Source: Amycolatopsis orientalis DSM 43388 (GTDB lineage: Bacteria; Actinomycetota; Actinomycetes; Mycobacteriales; Pseudonocardiaceae). Taken from it: a stretch of DNA of 64,000 bases. Each line of letters starts with the position of its first letter. The first letter of the stretch is position 1. The notes below the pieces were generated by a model. It was given only the letters and a program-made list of their open reading frames with translations. It was not told the DNA's origin and did not search any database. The stretch spans positions 22,554-86,553 of the forward strand of contig NZ_ASXG01000129.1 in the NCBI RefSeq assembly GCF_000411975.1, in the 5' to 3' direction. A program made the position numbers and the translations under genes. This document shows, in pieces, positions 41,009 through 48,827 of this stretch.

Positions 41009-41123
41009 GATCGTTCTTTCGCAGAATGATTCCCGGTCCTTGCGGCGGCACGGTGCCGCAGCGTCGGCTGCGACCGAACGTCAGTTTCCGGTCGGGTGGG
41101 CGTCCTCGCGGTCGCGGCGGCTG

Positions 41124-42296
41124 TCACGCTCCGAGGGACGACAGCGGCGAGACGCCGGCACTGGCCGGTGGTGCTCCGCCCCGGAGGACGATGGCGAAAA
41201 AGTCGCGTTGATCGGCGGTCAGGTAGCGGTCCGCCGAGCCGGGCATGGCAGGCAGCAGCTTCCGCGGCGAGCTGCCGGGCCGGTCGGGCCGGTAGGCGTT
41301 GAACGCGACCATTCCCGGGTGGATGTCCAGTTCCATGCCGCGCACGATTCCGGCCTGGACCATGGCCCCGGCGAGCGTCCGCAGGGTCAGTTTGTCGCCG
41401 GCCACGTAAAGGAGATTCCCGGCCCGGTCGGTGCCGAGCCCGGAACGCCAGGTGTACTGGAACTGGTTGCTGGCGCTGCCCCAGCGGCCGACGGCGTTCG
41501 CCCGCAGCCCGGGGACGGCGCTTCCGTTGTCGACGACCAGAGCGAGGTTCTGCCGTACCGCGCGGACGGCGGGGGACATGGTCGCGTCGCGGCCCCATTG
41601 CGCGATCGATATCCGGCCGGACCGGTCGATGACGACCGAAGCGGCGCCGTCCTTGAGCGGACGGGCAGTGCGGCCGTCCGCGTAGAACCCGCCCGCGGTG
41701 TCTTTGAACTTGAATCCGGCATTGAACGTGGCCAGCAGCGCCGGGCGCACGCCGGACGGCACCCGCGCACCCTCCGGCCAGCCGGAACCGCCCGGCTCCT
41801 TGGTGCCCGCGATGAGGGAGGCGCGCACCAGCGACTGGTTGATCCACGCGACGCCGGCGACCACGCTGGCGTGCGCGGGATCCGGCCGGATGAAGGTCGT
41901 GTAGTCGGCGACCGGGCCGCCCGCCGTACTCGCTCCCGGGGTCCAGCGTCCTTCTCCGGGCAGCCGGGGGAGTTGTGCCGGGAGATCGGCGGGCCGGGGG
42001 CCGGCGCCGAGGCTGGGGAGAGGCGGCGGCGCGGTCGGGAGCGACCCGGCGGGCGGGGGTGCGGCGGAGGGCGGATGCCTGGTGTACCACCAATTCTCGA
42101 CGGTGTTGACGACGCCGCCGAGCCCGATCTCGCGCAGCCAATCGACAGTGCGGACCGCGAACGACGCCGCACCGGGATAGGTGAGGGCTCGGGTGTAGCT
42201 GCCGATCGGGTAGGCGAGCACCGCGACGACCAGCACCAGAATTAGCTTGCGCCGCGGGCGTTTGGGTCTGGGCATCGGTGTGCCGGCAGTGGCCAT
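41124..42296 (-). CDS. Phosphodiester glycosidase-family (NAGPA domain) exported protein
   Basis: A 390-residue protein with one N-terminal membrane helix (about 18-38), a Pro-rich linker, and a C-terminal NAGPA-like domain (PF09992) with LLATFNAGFKFKDTAGGFYADG, NLALVVDNG and ELDIHPGMVAFNAY. The family includes the enzyme that uncovers mannose-6-phosphate and bacterial relatives that act on teichoic-type phosphodiesters, so an envelope role is likely. ATG 42296 is chosen; ATG 42275 is possible. It is divergent from the histidine kinase. Confidence 0.82.
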   Translation of the reverse strand: MATAGTPMPRPKRPRRKLILVLVVAVLAYPIGSYTRALTYPGAASFAVRTVDWLREIGLGGVVNTVENWWYTRHPPSAAPPPAGSLPTAPPPLPSLGAGPRPADLPAQLPRLPGEGRWTPGASTAGGPVADYTTFIRPDPAHASVVAGVAWINQSLVRASLIAGTKEPGGSGWPEGARVPSGVRPALLATFNAGFKFKDTAGGFYADGRTARPLKDGAASVVIDRSGRISIAQWGRDATMSPAVRAVRQNLALVVDNGSAVPGLRANAVGRWGSASNQFQYTWRSGLGTDRAGNLLYVAGDKLTLRTLAGAMVQAGIVRGMELDIHPGMVAFNAYRPDRPGSSPRKLLPAMPGSADRYLTADQRDFFAIVLRGGAPPASAGVSPLSSLGA

Positions 42297-42399
42297 GACC
42301 CGACCGTAGGCCCGGTTGAGCGGGCAATAGGACAGCGTTCGGCAAGCGGAATGCAAAACGCGGCCGCGAAATGGGTGCGCGCTGTGAAAATGCTGAGAA

Positions 42400-42410
42400 T
42401 TCGTTCAGCG
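42400..42410. promoter_or_regulatory. TTCGTTCAGCG element before the histidine kinase gene
   Basis: The 11-base TTCGTTCAGCG, 28 bases before the kinase ATG, recurs exactly at 44587-44597 before the small secreted-protein gene. GCTGA at 42392 adds an inverted half. It is a candidate binding site of the response regulator encoded between them. Confidence 0.5.
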
Positions 42411-42438
42411 AATGGTGTGTCGCGGTTATGCTCGGCAG

Positions 42439-43866
42439 ATGAGGCCGAGTGCCTGCATTCGCGAATGCGTGGCGCGGGCCGGTGTTCGACGGTGGAGCAG
42501 CATCATCGCTATCGGCATTCTCGCGCTGGGCATGATCACGGCCGGCGTCGCCGTGCTGGCGTTGCTGAACCGCTCGCTCGTGTCGGGCGCCACCGATACC
42601 GCGTCGGCCAAAGCCCGGAATGTCGCCGCCGCGCTCGCCGCGGGCGGCCCGGTCGCTGAACCGGCGCTCACGGCGACGCCCGGGGAAACGGCGGCCGTGC
42701 AGATTCTCGACGCCGGCGGGCGGGTGGTGCGGTCGAGTGCCGAACTGGCCGGCGAGCCGCCGATCCTGACCGGCCTGCCGCCGGCCGGCGGCGAGGCGGT
42801 CGCCACCGTCGCGTTGCCGTTGGGGCAGAACAATGCCGAATACCGGGTGGTGGCGGTCAGCTCCGCCGGCTACACCGTGGTCGCGGCCCAGTCGCTCGAA
42901 GGCGCCCGGACGGCCGTCGCGCGCCTGGCGGTATTGCTGGTCGCCGCTGCGGTTCCGTTGCTCGCCTTGGCGTGGCTGGCGGTCCACCTGGCGCTGGGAG
43001 CCGCGCTGGGACCGGTGGAGGCGATGCGCCGTACCGTCGCCGAGGTCTCGATGACAGACCTGGCGGTCCGGGTCCCCGTCCCGCGCGCGCAGGATGAGAT
43101 CCAGCGCCTGGCCAGCACGCTCAATGCGATGCTGGCGCGGCTGGCCTCCGCGCAGGCAGCGCAGCGCCGGTTCGTCGCCGACGCCAGCCATGAGTTGCGT
43201 TCCCCGCTGTCGACGATCACGGCGACACTGGATTTGGCGGCGCGGCATCCGGGACGGATCACCATGGCGGAGCTCGTTGACATCAACGGCGCCGAGGCTG
43301 CCCGGCTGGGCGAGCTGGTGGACGACCTGCTGGTGCTCGCGCGCACGGACGACGGCAGTGACGCACCGCCCGCCGCCGACGTCGATCTGGACGATGTGGT
43401 CCGGGCCGAAGCCATCCGGCTGAAGTCGATCGGCGGGCTCACGATCGAGGCCCGGGTACGGCCGGCGCGGATCCGCGGCAATGCGGCACAGGTCGCGCGC
43501 GCTGTCCGCAATCTGACCGAGAATGCCCGCGAGCACGCGGAAAGCACCGTGCGGCTGGTTTGCCGGCGAGAGGGCCGGCTGGCGGTGGTCGAGGTGTCCG
43601 ACGACGGCGCGGGCGTTCCGGCCGCGGAGCGGTCGCACGTGTTCGGCCGGTTCGTCCGGCTGGACGCGGAACGCGACCGGGGCCATGGGGGAGCAGGGCT
43701 CGGGTTGGCGATAGTCGCGGGAATCGCCGCGCGCCACGGCGGTCGCGCCCAGTGCCTCGCACCGCCGCCCGGTCGGCACGGCGCCTTCTTCAGAGTCGAA
43801 TTCCCGGCCGCCGAGGAGGACCCGGGAGCCGCCGCCGCGCGGGTCGCGGACGAGACACCGGACTGA
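42439..43866 (+). CDS. Sensor histidine kinase
   Basis: A 475-residue membrane kinase: helix 1 (about 19-43), extracytoplasmic sensor (about 44-160), helix 2 (about 162-185), HAMP, dimerisation domain with H251 in DASHELRSPL, and ATPase boxes NLTENAREHAE, DDGAGVP and HGGAGLGLAI. It is followed 16 bases later by its response regulator gene. ATG 42439 is the first plausible start in the frame. The envelope neighbours suggest it watches wall or membrane state. Confidence 0.93.
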   Translation: MRPSACIRECVARAGVRRWSSIIAIGILALGMITAGVAVLALLNRSLVSGATDTASAKARNVAAALAAGGPVAEPALTATPGETAAVQILDAGGRVVRSSAELAGEPPILTGLPPAGGEAVATVALPLGQNNAEYRVVAVSSAGYTVVAAQSLEGARTAVARLAVLLVAAAVPLLALAWLAVHLALGAALGPVEAMRRTVAEVSMTDLAVRVPVPRAQDEIQRLASTLNAMLARLASAQAAQRRFVADASHELRSPLSTITATLDLAARHPGRITMAELVDINGAEAARLGELVDDLLVLARTDDGSDAPPAADVDLDDVVRAEAIRLKSIGGLTIEARVRPARIRGNAAQVARAVRNLTENAREHAESTVRLVCRREGRLAVVEVSDDGAGVPAAERSHVFGRFVRLDAERDRGHGGAGLGLAIVAGIAARHGGRAQCLAPPPGRHGAFFRVEFPAAEEDPGAAAARVADETPD

Positions 43867-43882
43867 GCGAGAGGTCGAGACT

Positions 43883-44563
43883 ATGCGTGTTCTGCTCGTG
43901 GAGGACGAACCGCGGCTGGCCGAATCCGTGCGCCGCAACCTGGTCGCGGACGGATTCGCGGTGGATGTGGCCGGCACCGGGCCCGACGGGTTGTGGGCGG
44001 CCAGGGAGCGTCCGTACGACATCGTGGTGCTGGACATCATGGTGCCCGGGCTGTCCGGCTACCGCGTGCTCGAGACGTTGCGCGCGGAGGGCAACTGGGT
44101 GCCGGTGGTCATGCTCACCGCCAAGGACGGCGAATACGACGAGGCGGACGCTTTCGACCTCGGCGCGGACGACTACCTGACCAAGCCGTTCTCCTATGTG
44201 GTTCTGCTGGCCCGGCTGCGCGCGCTGCTCCGCCGCGGTGCGCCGGCCCGCCCCAGCGTGCTGCGGGCAGGCGACCTGGTCCTCGATCCGGCGCGGCGTT
44301 CGGTGCGGCGAGCGGAGACGGAGATCGCTTTGACCCCAAGGGAATTCAGTCTCCTGGAGTACCTGATGCGCCGGCCGGGCGAGGCGCTGACGAAGCCGGA
44401 CATCCTCGCCCACGTGTGGGACGCGCAGTACGACGGCGACGACAACGTGGTGGAGGTCTATGTCGGGTACCTCCGCCGGAAAATCGATGTTCCCTTCGGC
44501 AGGCAGACCATCGAGACGCTGCGCGGGATCGGCTACCGGCTGATCGACGACTCGCGGATCTGA
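43883..44563 (+). CDS. OmpR-family response regulator
   Basis: A 226-residue regulator: receiver with phospho-acceptor D51 (VVLDIMVPG), T at LTAKD and K at about 101 (YLTKPF), then an OmpR/PhoB winged helix (LTPREFSLLEYLMRRPGEALTK, VEVYVGYLRRKID, IETLRGIGYRL). Cognate to the kinase just upstream. It may bind the repeated TTCGTTCAGCG element. Confidence 0.95.
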   Translation: MRVLLVEDEPRLAESVRRNLVADGFAVDVAGTGPDGLWAARERPYDIVVLDIMVPGLSGYRVLETLRAEGNWVPVVMLTAKDGEYDEADAFDLGADDYLTKPFSYVVLLARLRALLRRGAPARPSVLRAGDLVLDPARRSVRRAETEIALTPREFSLLEYLMRRPGEALTKPDILAHVWDAQYDGDDNVVEVYVGYLRRKIDVPFGRQTIETLRGIGYRLIDDSRI

Positions 44564-44581
44564 GTCGCCGACGGTGTTTTC

Positions 44582-44597
44582 TCAGCTTCGTTCAGCG
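44582..44597. promoter_or_regulatory. TCAGC direct repeat before the small secreted-protein gene
   Basis: TCAGC occurs at 44582 and again at 44592, exactly 10 bases apart, inside TCAGCTTCGTTCAGCG. The 11-base TTCGTTCAGCG is identical to the element at 42400-42410. Direct half-sites at one-turn spacing are typical of OmpR-family regulators. Confidence 0.55.
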
Positions 44598-44675
44598 TGT
44601 GGCCAGCGTCCGCGTGCCAGCCTGCGGCAACGGTGCCCGGTAGCGGTCGCCGAAGTCACGACAGCAGGAGGAATC

Positions 44676-44966
44676 ATGACGGGACGAGCACGATTGGCCG
44701 CGGGCGCGGCAGCGGCGGCGCTGCTGGCCGCCATGCTGGGCACAGCGGTCGCGTCCGCGGCCCCCAGCGCGCCGGCACCGGCCGCTGCGCCCGTTGCTCA
44801 GGTGCAACAGGCTGCGGCAGAGCCGCAGGCGGCGCCGGAGCAGCCGGGCGCGGAGGGGCCCGAAGCGACCGCCGAGCCGCACGGCGGCGCGGCGGAGGCC
44901 GACGGCCCGGGCGGGCATCAGGATCCCGCGGGCAATGCGGATCACCAGTTCCAGGGCCAGGAGTAG
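44676..44966 (+). CDS. Small secreted Ala/Pro/Glu-rich protein
   Basis: A 96-residue protein: signal peptide (about 1-28, cleaved near ASA), then a low-complexity Ala/Pro/Gln/Glu mature part ending HQFQGQE. No family recognised. ATG 44676 has a good AGGAGG. It follows the two-component genes and carries the shared upstream element, so it is probably under their control. A strong terminator follows. Confidence 0.7.
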   Translation: MTGRARLAAGAAAAALLAAMLGTAVASAAPSAPAPAAAPVAQVQQAAAEPQAAPEQPGAEGPEATAEPHGGAAEADGPGGHQDPAGNADHQFQGQE

Positions 44967-44980
44967 GCGTTCGGGCATCG

Positions 44981-45017
44981 CGCTGACCCCGTGCGGAGCG
45001 TGCGCACGGGGTCAGCG
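44981..45017 (+). terminator. Terminator hairpin after the small secreted-protein gene
   Basis: CGCTGACCCCGTGCG (44981-44995) and CGCACGGGGTCAGCG (45003-45017) form a perfect 15-base stem around 7 bases, 15 bases past the stop. It may also serve the GatD gene from the other side. Confidence 0.85.
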
Positions 45018-45100
45018 GCGACGGAGCGGGTGCCTGCCGGTCGACCTGGGCCGGCGGCAGCCGCTGTACGGCGCCGGATCAGGCATCGGCTGCCGTGCCG

Positions 45101-45820
45101 TCAGCGCCTACGCCGTGGGCGGGACAGCCGCTGCCGCCGGAGTTCGGCCAGGCCGGGCACCTCGAGCGGGCGCAACGGTGTGCCCACGGCCCAGCTCAAG
45201 AGCAGGTCGGCCAGCTCCGGGTTGCGCGCGAGCGCGGGTCCGTGCAGGTAGGTGCCGACGACGCGGCCCTGGACGGCTCCGTCGAAGCCGTCGCCGTTCC
45301 CGGTGCCGTGCTCGACCCGGCCGAGGGGTTGTGCCGCTGGGCCGAGCGTGGTGTGGCCTTGGTGATTTTCGAAGCCGGTCAACGCTTCCGTGAGCAAAGA
45401 CGGAACGGGGCGAGTGCGGATCTCCCCGACCGCCCGGTCGCGGGCCGGTGCGGTGACGAGATCGAGCACGCCGATGCCGGTCCGGACCCGCCCGTGTCCG
45501 GTCGTGAATTCCCGTCCGAGCACCTGAAGCCCGGCGCACACGGCGAGCAGCGGCGCTCCCCGGCCGACGGCGCGGGCGAAGCCGGGTTGCCGGGCGAGGA
45601 AGTCGGCGGCCAGCGACTGCGCGGAGTCTTCGCCGCCGCCGATGACGTACAGGTCGAGCGAGTCGGCGACCTCGTCGTCGACGGTGATCGGGATGACCGC
45701 GGCGGGGAATCCCCGCCACTGCAGGCGTCGCTGGAGGATTTCGGCGTTCCCGCAATCCCCGTAGGTGCCCAGCAGATCGGGCAGCAACAGCCCGATGCGG
45801 ACCGCGGACTCACCGGGCAT
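45101..45820 (-). CDS. gatD: Lipid II isoglutaminyl synthase, glutamine amidotransferase subunit
   Basis: A 239-residue CobB/CobQ-type amidotransferase. The nucleophile is C95 in LLAVCAGLQVLG and the histidine is H193 in GTYLHGPALARNPELAD. With MurT it amidates the alpha-carboxyl of D-glutamate in lipid II. The ATG lies inside the end of murT (11-base overlap), the usual murT-gatD arrangement in Gram-positives. The basic C-terminal tail is a local extra. Confidence 0.93.
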   Translation of the reverse strand: MPGESAVRIGLLLPDLLGTYGDCGNAEILQRRLQWRGFPAAVIPITVDDEVADSLDLYVIGGGEDSAQSLAADFLARQPGFARAVGRGAPLLAVCAGLQVLGREFTTGHGRVRTGIGVLDLVTAPARDRAVGEIRTRPVPSLLTEALTGFENHQGHTTLGPAAQPLGRVEHGTGNGDGFDGAVQGRVVGTYLHGPALARNPELADLLLSWAVGTPLRPLEVPGLAELRRQRLSRPRRRR

Positions 45821-47075
45821 GCGCCAGCCTCGCCGCCGCGTCGCGGAACGCCGTGTAGTTGCCGACCAGTTCGACCGGCCCGGGCGGGAGCGCCGCGACC
45901 GCGGCGAGCGGATCCGGCACGACGCGATGTGCGACTTCCGCGTAGCTCAGCCGGACCGACAGGTCCATGGCCCGGTCGCCCGAAGCGACGATCCGCCGTC
46001 CTCGCAATGCGCCGAACGCGACGTCCCACAACCATGACGGGTCTGTCCCGTCGGCTTCGCGCGCGTTGACCGCCAGCACGGCGGGGCTGGCGCCCGGCGC
46101 GAGAATCCGCAGCGTTTCCGCCCAGCCGGCCGGGTTCTTGGCCAGCAGCAAGCGAACCCGGCGTTCCCGGTAGCCGACGACGCGGTACCGGCCGTCGACT
46201 TGGTCGACCGCGCCGGCGGCGGCCGCGGCGGCGTCCAGCGGCACGCCGAGCGACGCCGCGGCCACGGCGGCGAAGGCGAGGTTGCCGGCGTTGGCCCGTC
46301 CGGGCAAGGCGGGAGCCAAGCGGACCCGCAATCCCTTCCGGTGCACGAGTTCGCCGTCGTCCAGGACCCAGGCGGGTTCCGGGCGGGCGAAGCCGCAGAA
46401 ACACCGCCAGCCGCCAAATGCTTCGCGCACCGCGCTCCCGCAGCGCGGGCAGGACGCGCTGTCGCCTCGCCAGGAGTTGCCTGCCGAAAGCCACACCGGA
46501 TTCGCGGCAGCCATCGCCGCGGAGGCGGCAAGGGGGTCGTCGCAGTTGGCGATGACCATTGTGGACGGACCGGCGGCGAAGGCGGCGCGCAGGACATTCT
46601 CGGTGCGCCGGACCTCGCCGGTCCGGTCGAGCTGGTCGCGGCTGAGGTTCAGCAGGACGACCGCGGCCGGGGTCGTTTCGGCCAGCACGGCGGGGAGGTG
46701 GTTTTCGTCGACCTCGAGTGCCGCGTACCGGGCCGTCGGGCTGGCGGCCAGCGCCGCGACCAGGCCGTCGGGCATGTTCGCGCCGCTGGCGTTGCACGCG
46801 ACTCCGCCGAACGGCCGCAGCGCGGCGGCGAGCAGGCAGGTCGTGGTGGACTTGCCGTTCGTCCCGGTGACCAGCACCACCTCCCGGTCCCGGCACAGAT
46901 GGGCCAGCGCCGCCGGCTGGAGCGCCAAGCTGACCCGGCCTCCGATGATGCCGCCGCGGCCGAGGCCGGCGGCGCGGGAGGCCCGGGCGGCCGCGTTGCC
47001 GGCGGCGACCGCCGCCCTCGTCCGGACCGGGAGGGACGGCCGGGTTCCGCGGCTGGGCCGATTCAGGACCGTCAT
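45810..47075 (-). CDS. murT: Lipid II isoglutaminyl synthase, Mur-ligase-like subunit
   Basis: A 421-residue protein with a central Mur-ligase ATPase (GTNGKST, 71-77; NLSRDQLDR) and the C-terminal DUF1727 domain of MurT. An inserted cysteine cluster (C209, C212, C225, C227) is the zinc ribbon known from the family. It supplies ATP-activated lipid II to GatD. ATG 47075 gives normal length. It is divergent from a response-regulator gene with 135 bases between. Confidence 0.93.
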   Translation of the reverse strand: MTVLNRPSRGTRPSLPVRTRAAVAAGNAAARASRAAGLGRGGIIGGRVSLALQPAALAHLCRDREVVLVTGTNGKSTTTCLLAAALRPFGGVACNASGANMPDGLVAALAASPTARYAALEVDENHLPAVLAETTPAAVVLLNLSRDQLDRTGEVRRTENVLRAAFAAGPSTMVIANCDDPLAASAAMAAANPVWLSAGNSWRGDSASCPRCGSAVREAFGGWRCFCGFARPEPAWVLDDGELVHRKGLRVRLAPALPGRANAGNLAFAAVAAASLGVPLDAAAAAAGAVDQVDGRYRVVGYRERRVRLLLAKNPAGWAETLRILAPGASPAVLAVNAREADGTDPSWLWDVAFGALRGRRIVASGDRAMDLSVRLSYAEVAHRVVPDPLAAVAALPPGPVELVGNYTAFRDAAARLAHAR

Positions 47076-47210
47076 AGTCGCCACGGTAGGAACGCGCGGG
47101 GAGAAAACCGTCAAGGCAGAGGTTAGCGCAACGCAAAACCTGGCTGGTTCACCCGGGAGAGGCCGCCCGTACCGGCCTTCCGGCGGGAATCCGATGGCTA
47201 AGCTCGGGGC

Positions 47211-47924
47211 ATGGCGGAGCTGCTGGTGGTCGAGGACGACGACACGATCGGGCGGACCCTGCAGACGAGCCTGCACCAGCACGGCCATCGGGTGGCGTGG
47301 CACCGGTCCGCCCGGGCGGCCCTGCGCGAAGCGCGGCTGCACGAGTTCGAACTGGCTTTGCTCGACCTCGGCCTGCCGGACCTGGACGGGGTCGAATTGT
47401 GCCGGGAACTGCGAGTCGTCCAGCCGGGCTGCGTGCTGGTGATTCTCACCGCGCGGCAGGAAGAGATGGACGTCGTCGTCGGACTGGAGGCCGGTGCCGA
47501 CGACTACCTGACGAAGCCGGTCCGGCTCACCGAACTGCACGCCCGGATCCGGGCGCATCTGCGCCGGGGCGCGGCGCCGGCGGACAACCGGGCCGTCCTC
47601 GCGGTCGGGCCGCTCCAGGTCGACCGGGCGGCTCGCCGGGCGACCGTGTCCGGACACGAGATTCCGTTGCGGGCCAAGGAATTCGACCTGCTCGCGCGGC
47701 TGGCGGCCGAACCCGGGGCGGCGGTCAGCCGCACGACGCTGATGGCCGACGTGTGGGACGCGCACTGGTTCGGCTCCACCAAGACCCTCGACGTCCACGT
47801 CGCCGCGCTGCGGCGCAAGCTCGAGGACGCGGCCGGGCCGGCGGAGGCTCCCGCCATCACGACTCTGCGCGGCCACGGCTATCGGCTCGAACAGCCCCAA
47901 GCCGACCGCGATCCGGACGGCTGA
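47211..47924 (+). CDS. OmpR-family response regulator, unpaired
   Basis: A 237-residue regulator: receiver with D52 (LLDLGLPDLDG), T at LTARQ and K at about 101 (YLTKPVR), then a winged helix (LRAKEFDLLARLAAEPG, KTLDVHVAALRRKLED, ITTLRGHGYRLEQ). No kinase is adjacent. The kinase at 53713 also lacks a partner and could be its mate. It is divergent from murT, so murT-gatD is a possible target. Confidence 0.93.
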   Translation: MAELLVVEDDDTIGRTLQTSLHQHGHRVAWHRSARAALREARLHEFELALLDLGLPDLDGVELCRELRVVQPGCVLVILTARQEEMDVVVGLEAGADDYLTKPVRLTELHARIRAHLRRGAAPADNRAVLAVGPLQVDRAARRATVSGHEIPLRAKEFDLLARLAAEPGAAVSRTTLMADVWDAHWFGSTKTLDVHVAALRRKLEDAAGPAEAPAITTLRGHGYRLEQPQADRDPDG

Positions 47925-47947
47925 GCACCCCGCCGGACCCGTCCGCG

Positions 47948-48697
47948 TCACGCGGCGAGGCCGGCGAGCCGGATCTGCCGTTGCTGCCAGGCGGTGTAGC
48001 CGATCAACGCGACCAGGACCGATCCGAGCAGGACCGAGGCTCCGACGGTGCCGTAGCCCATCCCGCCCGCGGAGACCGGTTTGCTGACGAAGTCGCCCGC
48101 CGACGCGCCCAGCGGCCGGGTCAGGACGAAAGCGATCCAGAACAGCAGGGTCCGCGAGATCGGGGTCGTCCGCATCGCCAGGAGCGCGAGCAGCAGGACC
48201 GCGGTGATCACCAGGGCGGTGCCGCCGAAGCCGAGGCCGGAATCGTCGGCGAGGAAGTCCCCGAGCGACGTGCCGAGCGTGTTGGAGAGCAGGATCGCCG
48301 TCCAGTACAGCAATTCGCCCTTGAACGTGGCGATGGTCTGCACGTCGAACGAGTAGCCGGTGGACTTCCAGATCGCGAACACGGCGAGCAGCGCGGTCAC
48401 CAGGACCAGCGCGCCGGCGGCGTAGCCGAGGCCCGCGGTCCGGTTCATGAAGTCGGACATCGTCGTTCCGGCTGTGCTGGTGGCGAGGATGACCGTCCAG
48501 TAGAGCGCCGGGCGGAAGGTCTTCACCGCCAGCTGGGTCGCCAGGCTGGCGACGAAGACCGTGACGAGGATGGCCGAGCTTGCCAGGTAACCGACGCGCA
48601 GGGTCTGGGCGAGCAGATCGCCGGCGGTCTCGCCGAGCGTCGTGGCCGCGATCTTCATGATCCAGAAGACCGCGGTGATCGGGGGAAGCTTGTTCAT
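47948..48697 (-). CDS. DUF347 membrane protein with fourfold internal repeat
   Basis: A 249-residue protein with eight hydrophobic segments. Four copies of a short motif recur: ATTLGETAGDLLAQ, ATSTAGTTMSDFMN, SNTLGTSLGDFLAD and TRPLGASAGDFVSK. This is typical of the DUF347/COG4705 family, and the fourfold repeat suggests a pseudo-symmetric channel or carrier. The function is unknown. It converges on the unpaired regulator gene. Confidence 0.82.
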   Translation of the reverse strand: MNKLPPITAVFWIMKIAATTLGETAGDLLAQTLRVGYLASSAILVTVFVASLATQLAVKTFRPALYWTVILATSTAGTTMSDFMNRTAGLGYAAGALVLVTALLAVFAIWKSTGYSFDVQTIATFKGELLYWTAILLSNTLGTSLGDFLADDSGLGFGGTALVITAVLLLALLAMRTTPISRTLLFWIAFVLTRPLGASAGDFVSKPVSAGGMGYGTVGASVLLGSVLVALIGYTAWQQRQIRLAGLAA

Positions 48698-48827
48698 GAT
48701 CGTCAGTGAAGCGTGCCGCCGGCCGGTTTCGCCGGTGCGTCAGCCCATCCGGTGACGGGTTCGGAGCGAGATTTTGCCGTGGTCTAACGAAATTCCGACA
48801 CCGCGGGCGGCCGCGCGAGACGGGGCG

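Noticed and set aside
40900..44040. Minus-strand open frame of more than 1000 codons
   Set aside because: It runs opposite the kinase gene and through the glycosidase gene in another frame. Its composition (Arg/Gln/His-rich) is that of a high-G+C shadow; the kinase and glycosidase have clear motifs.
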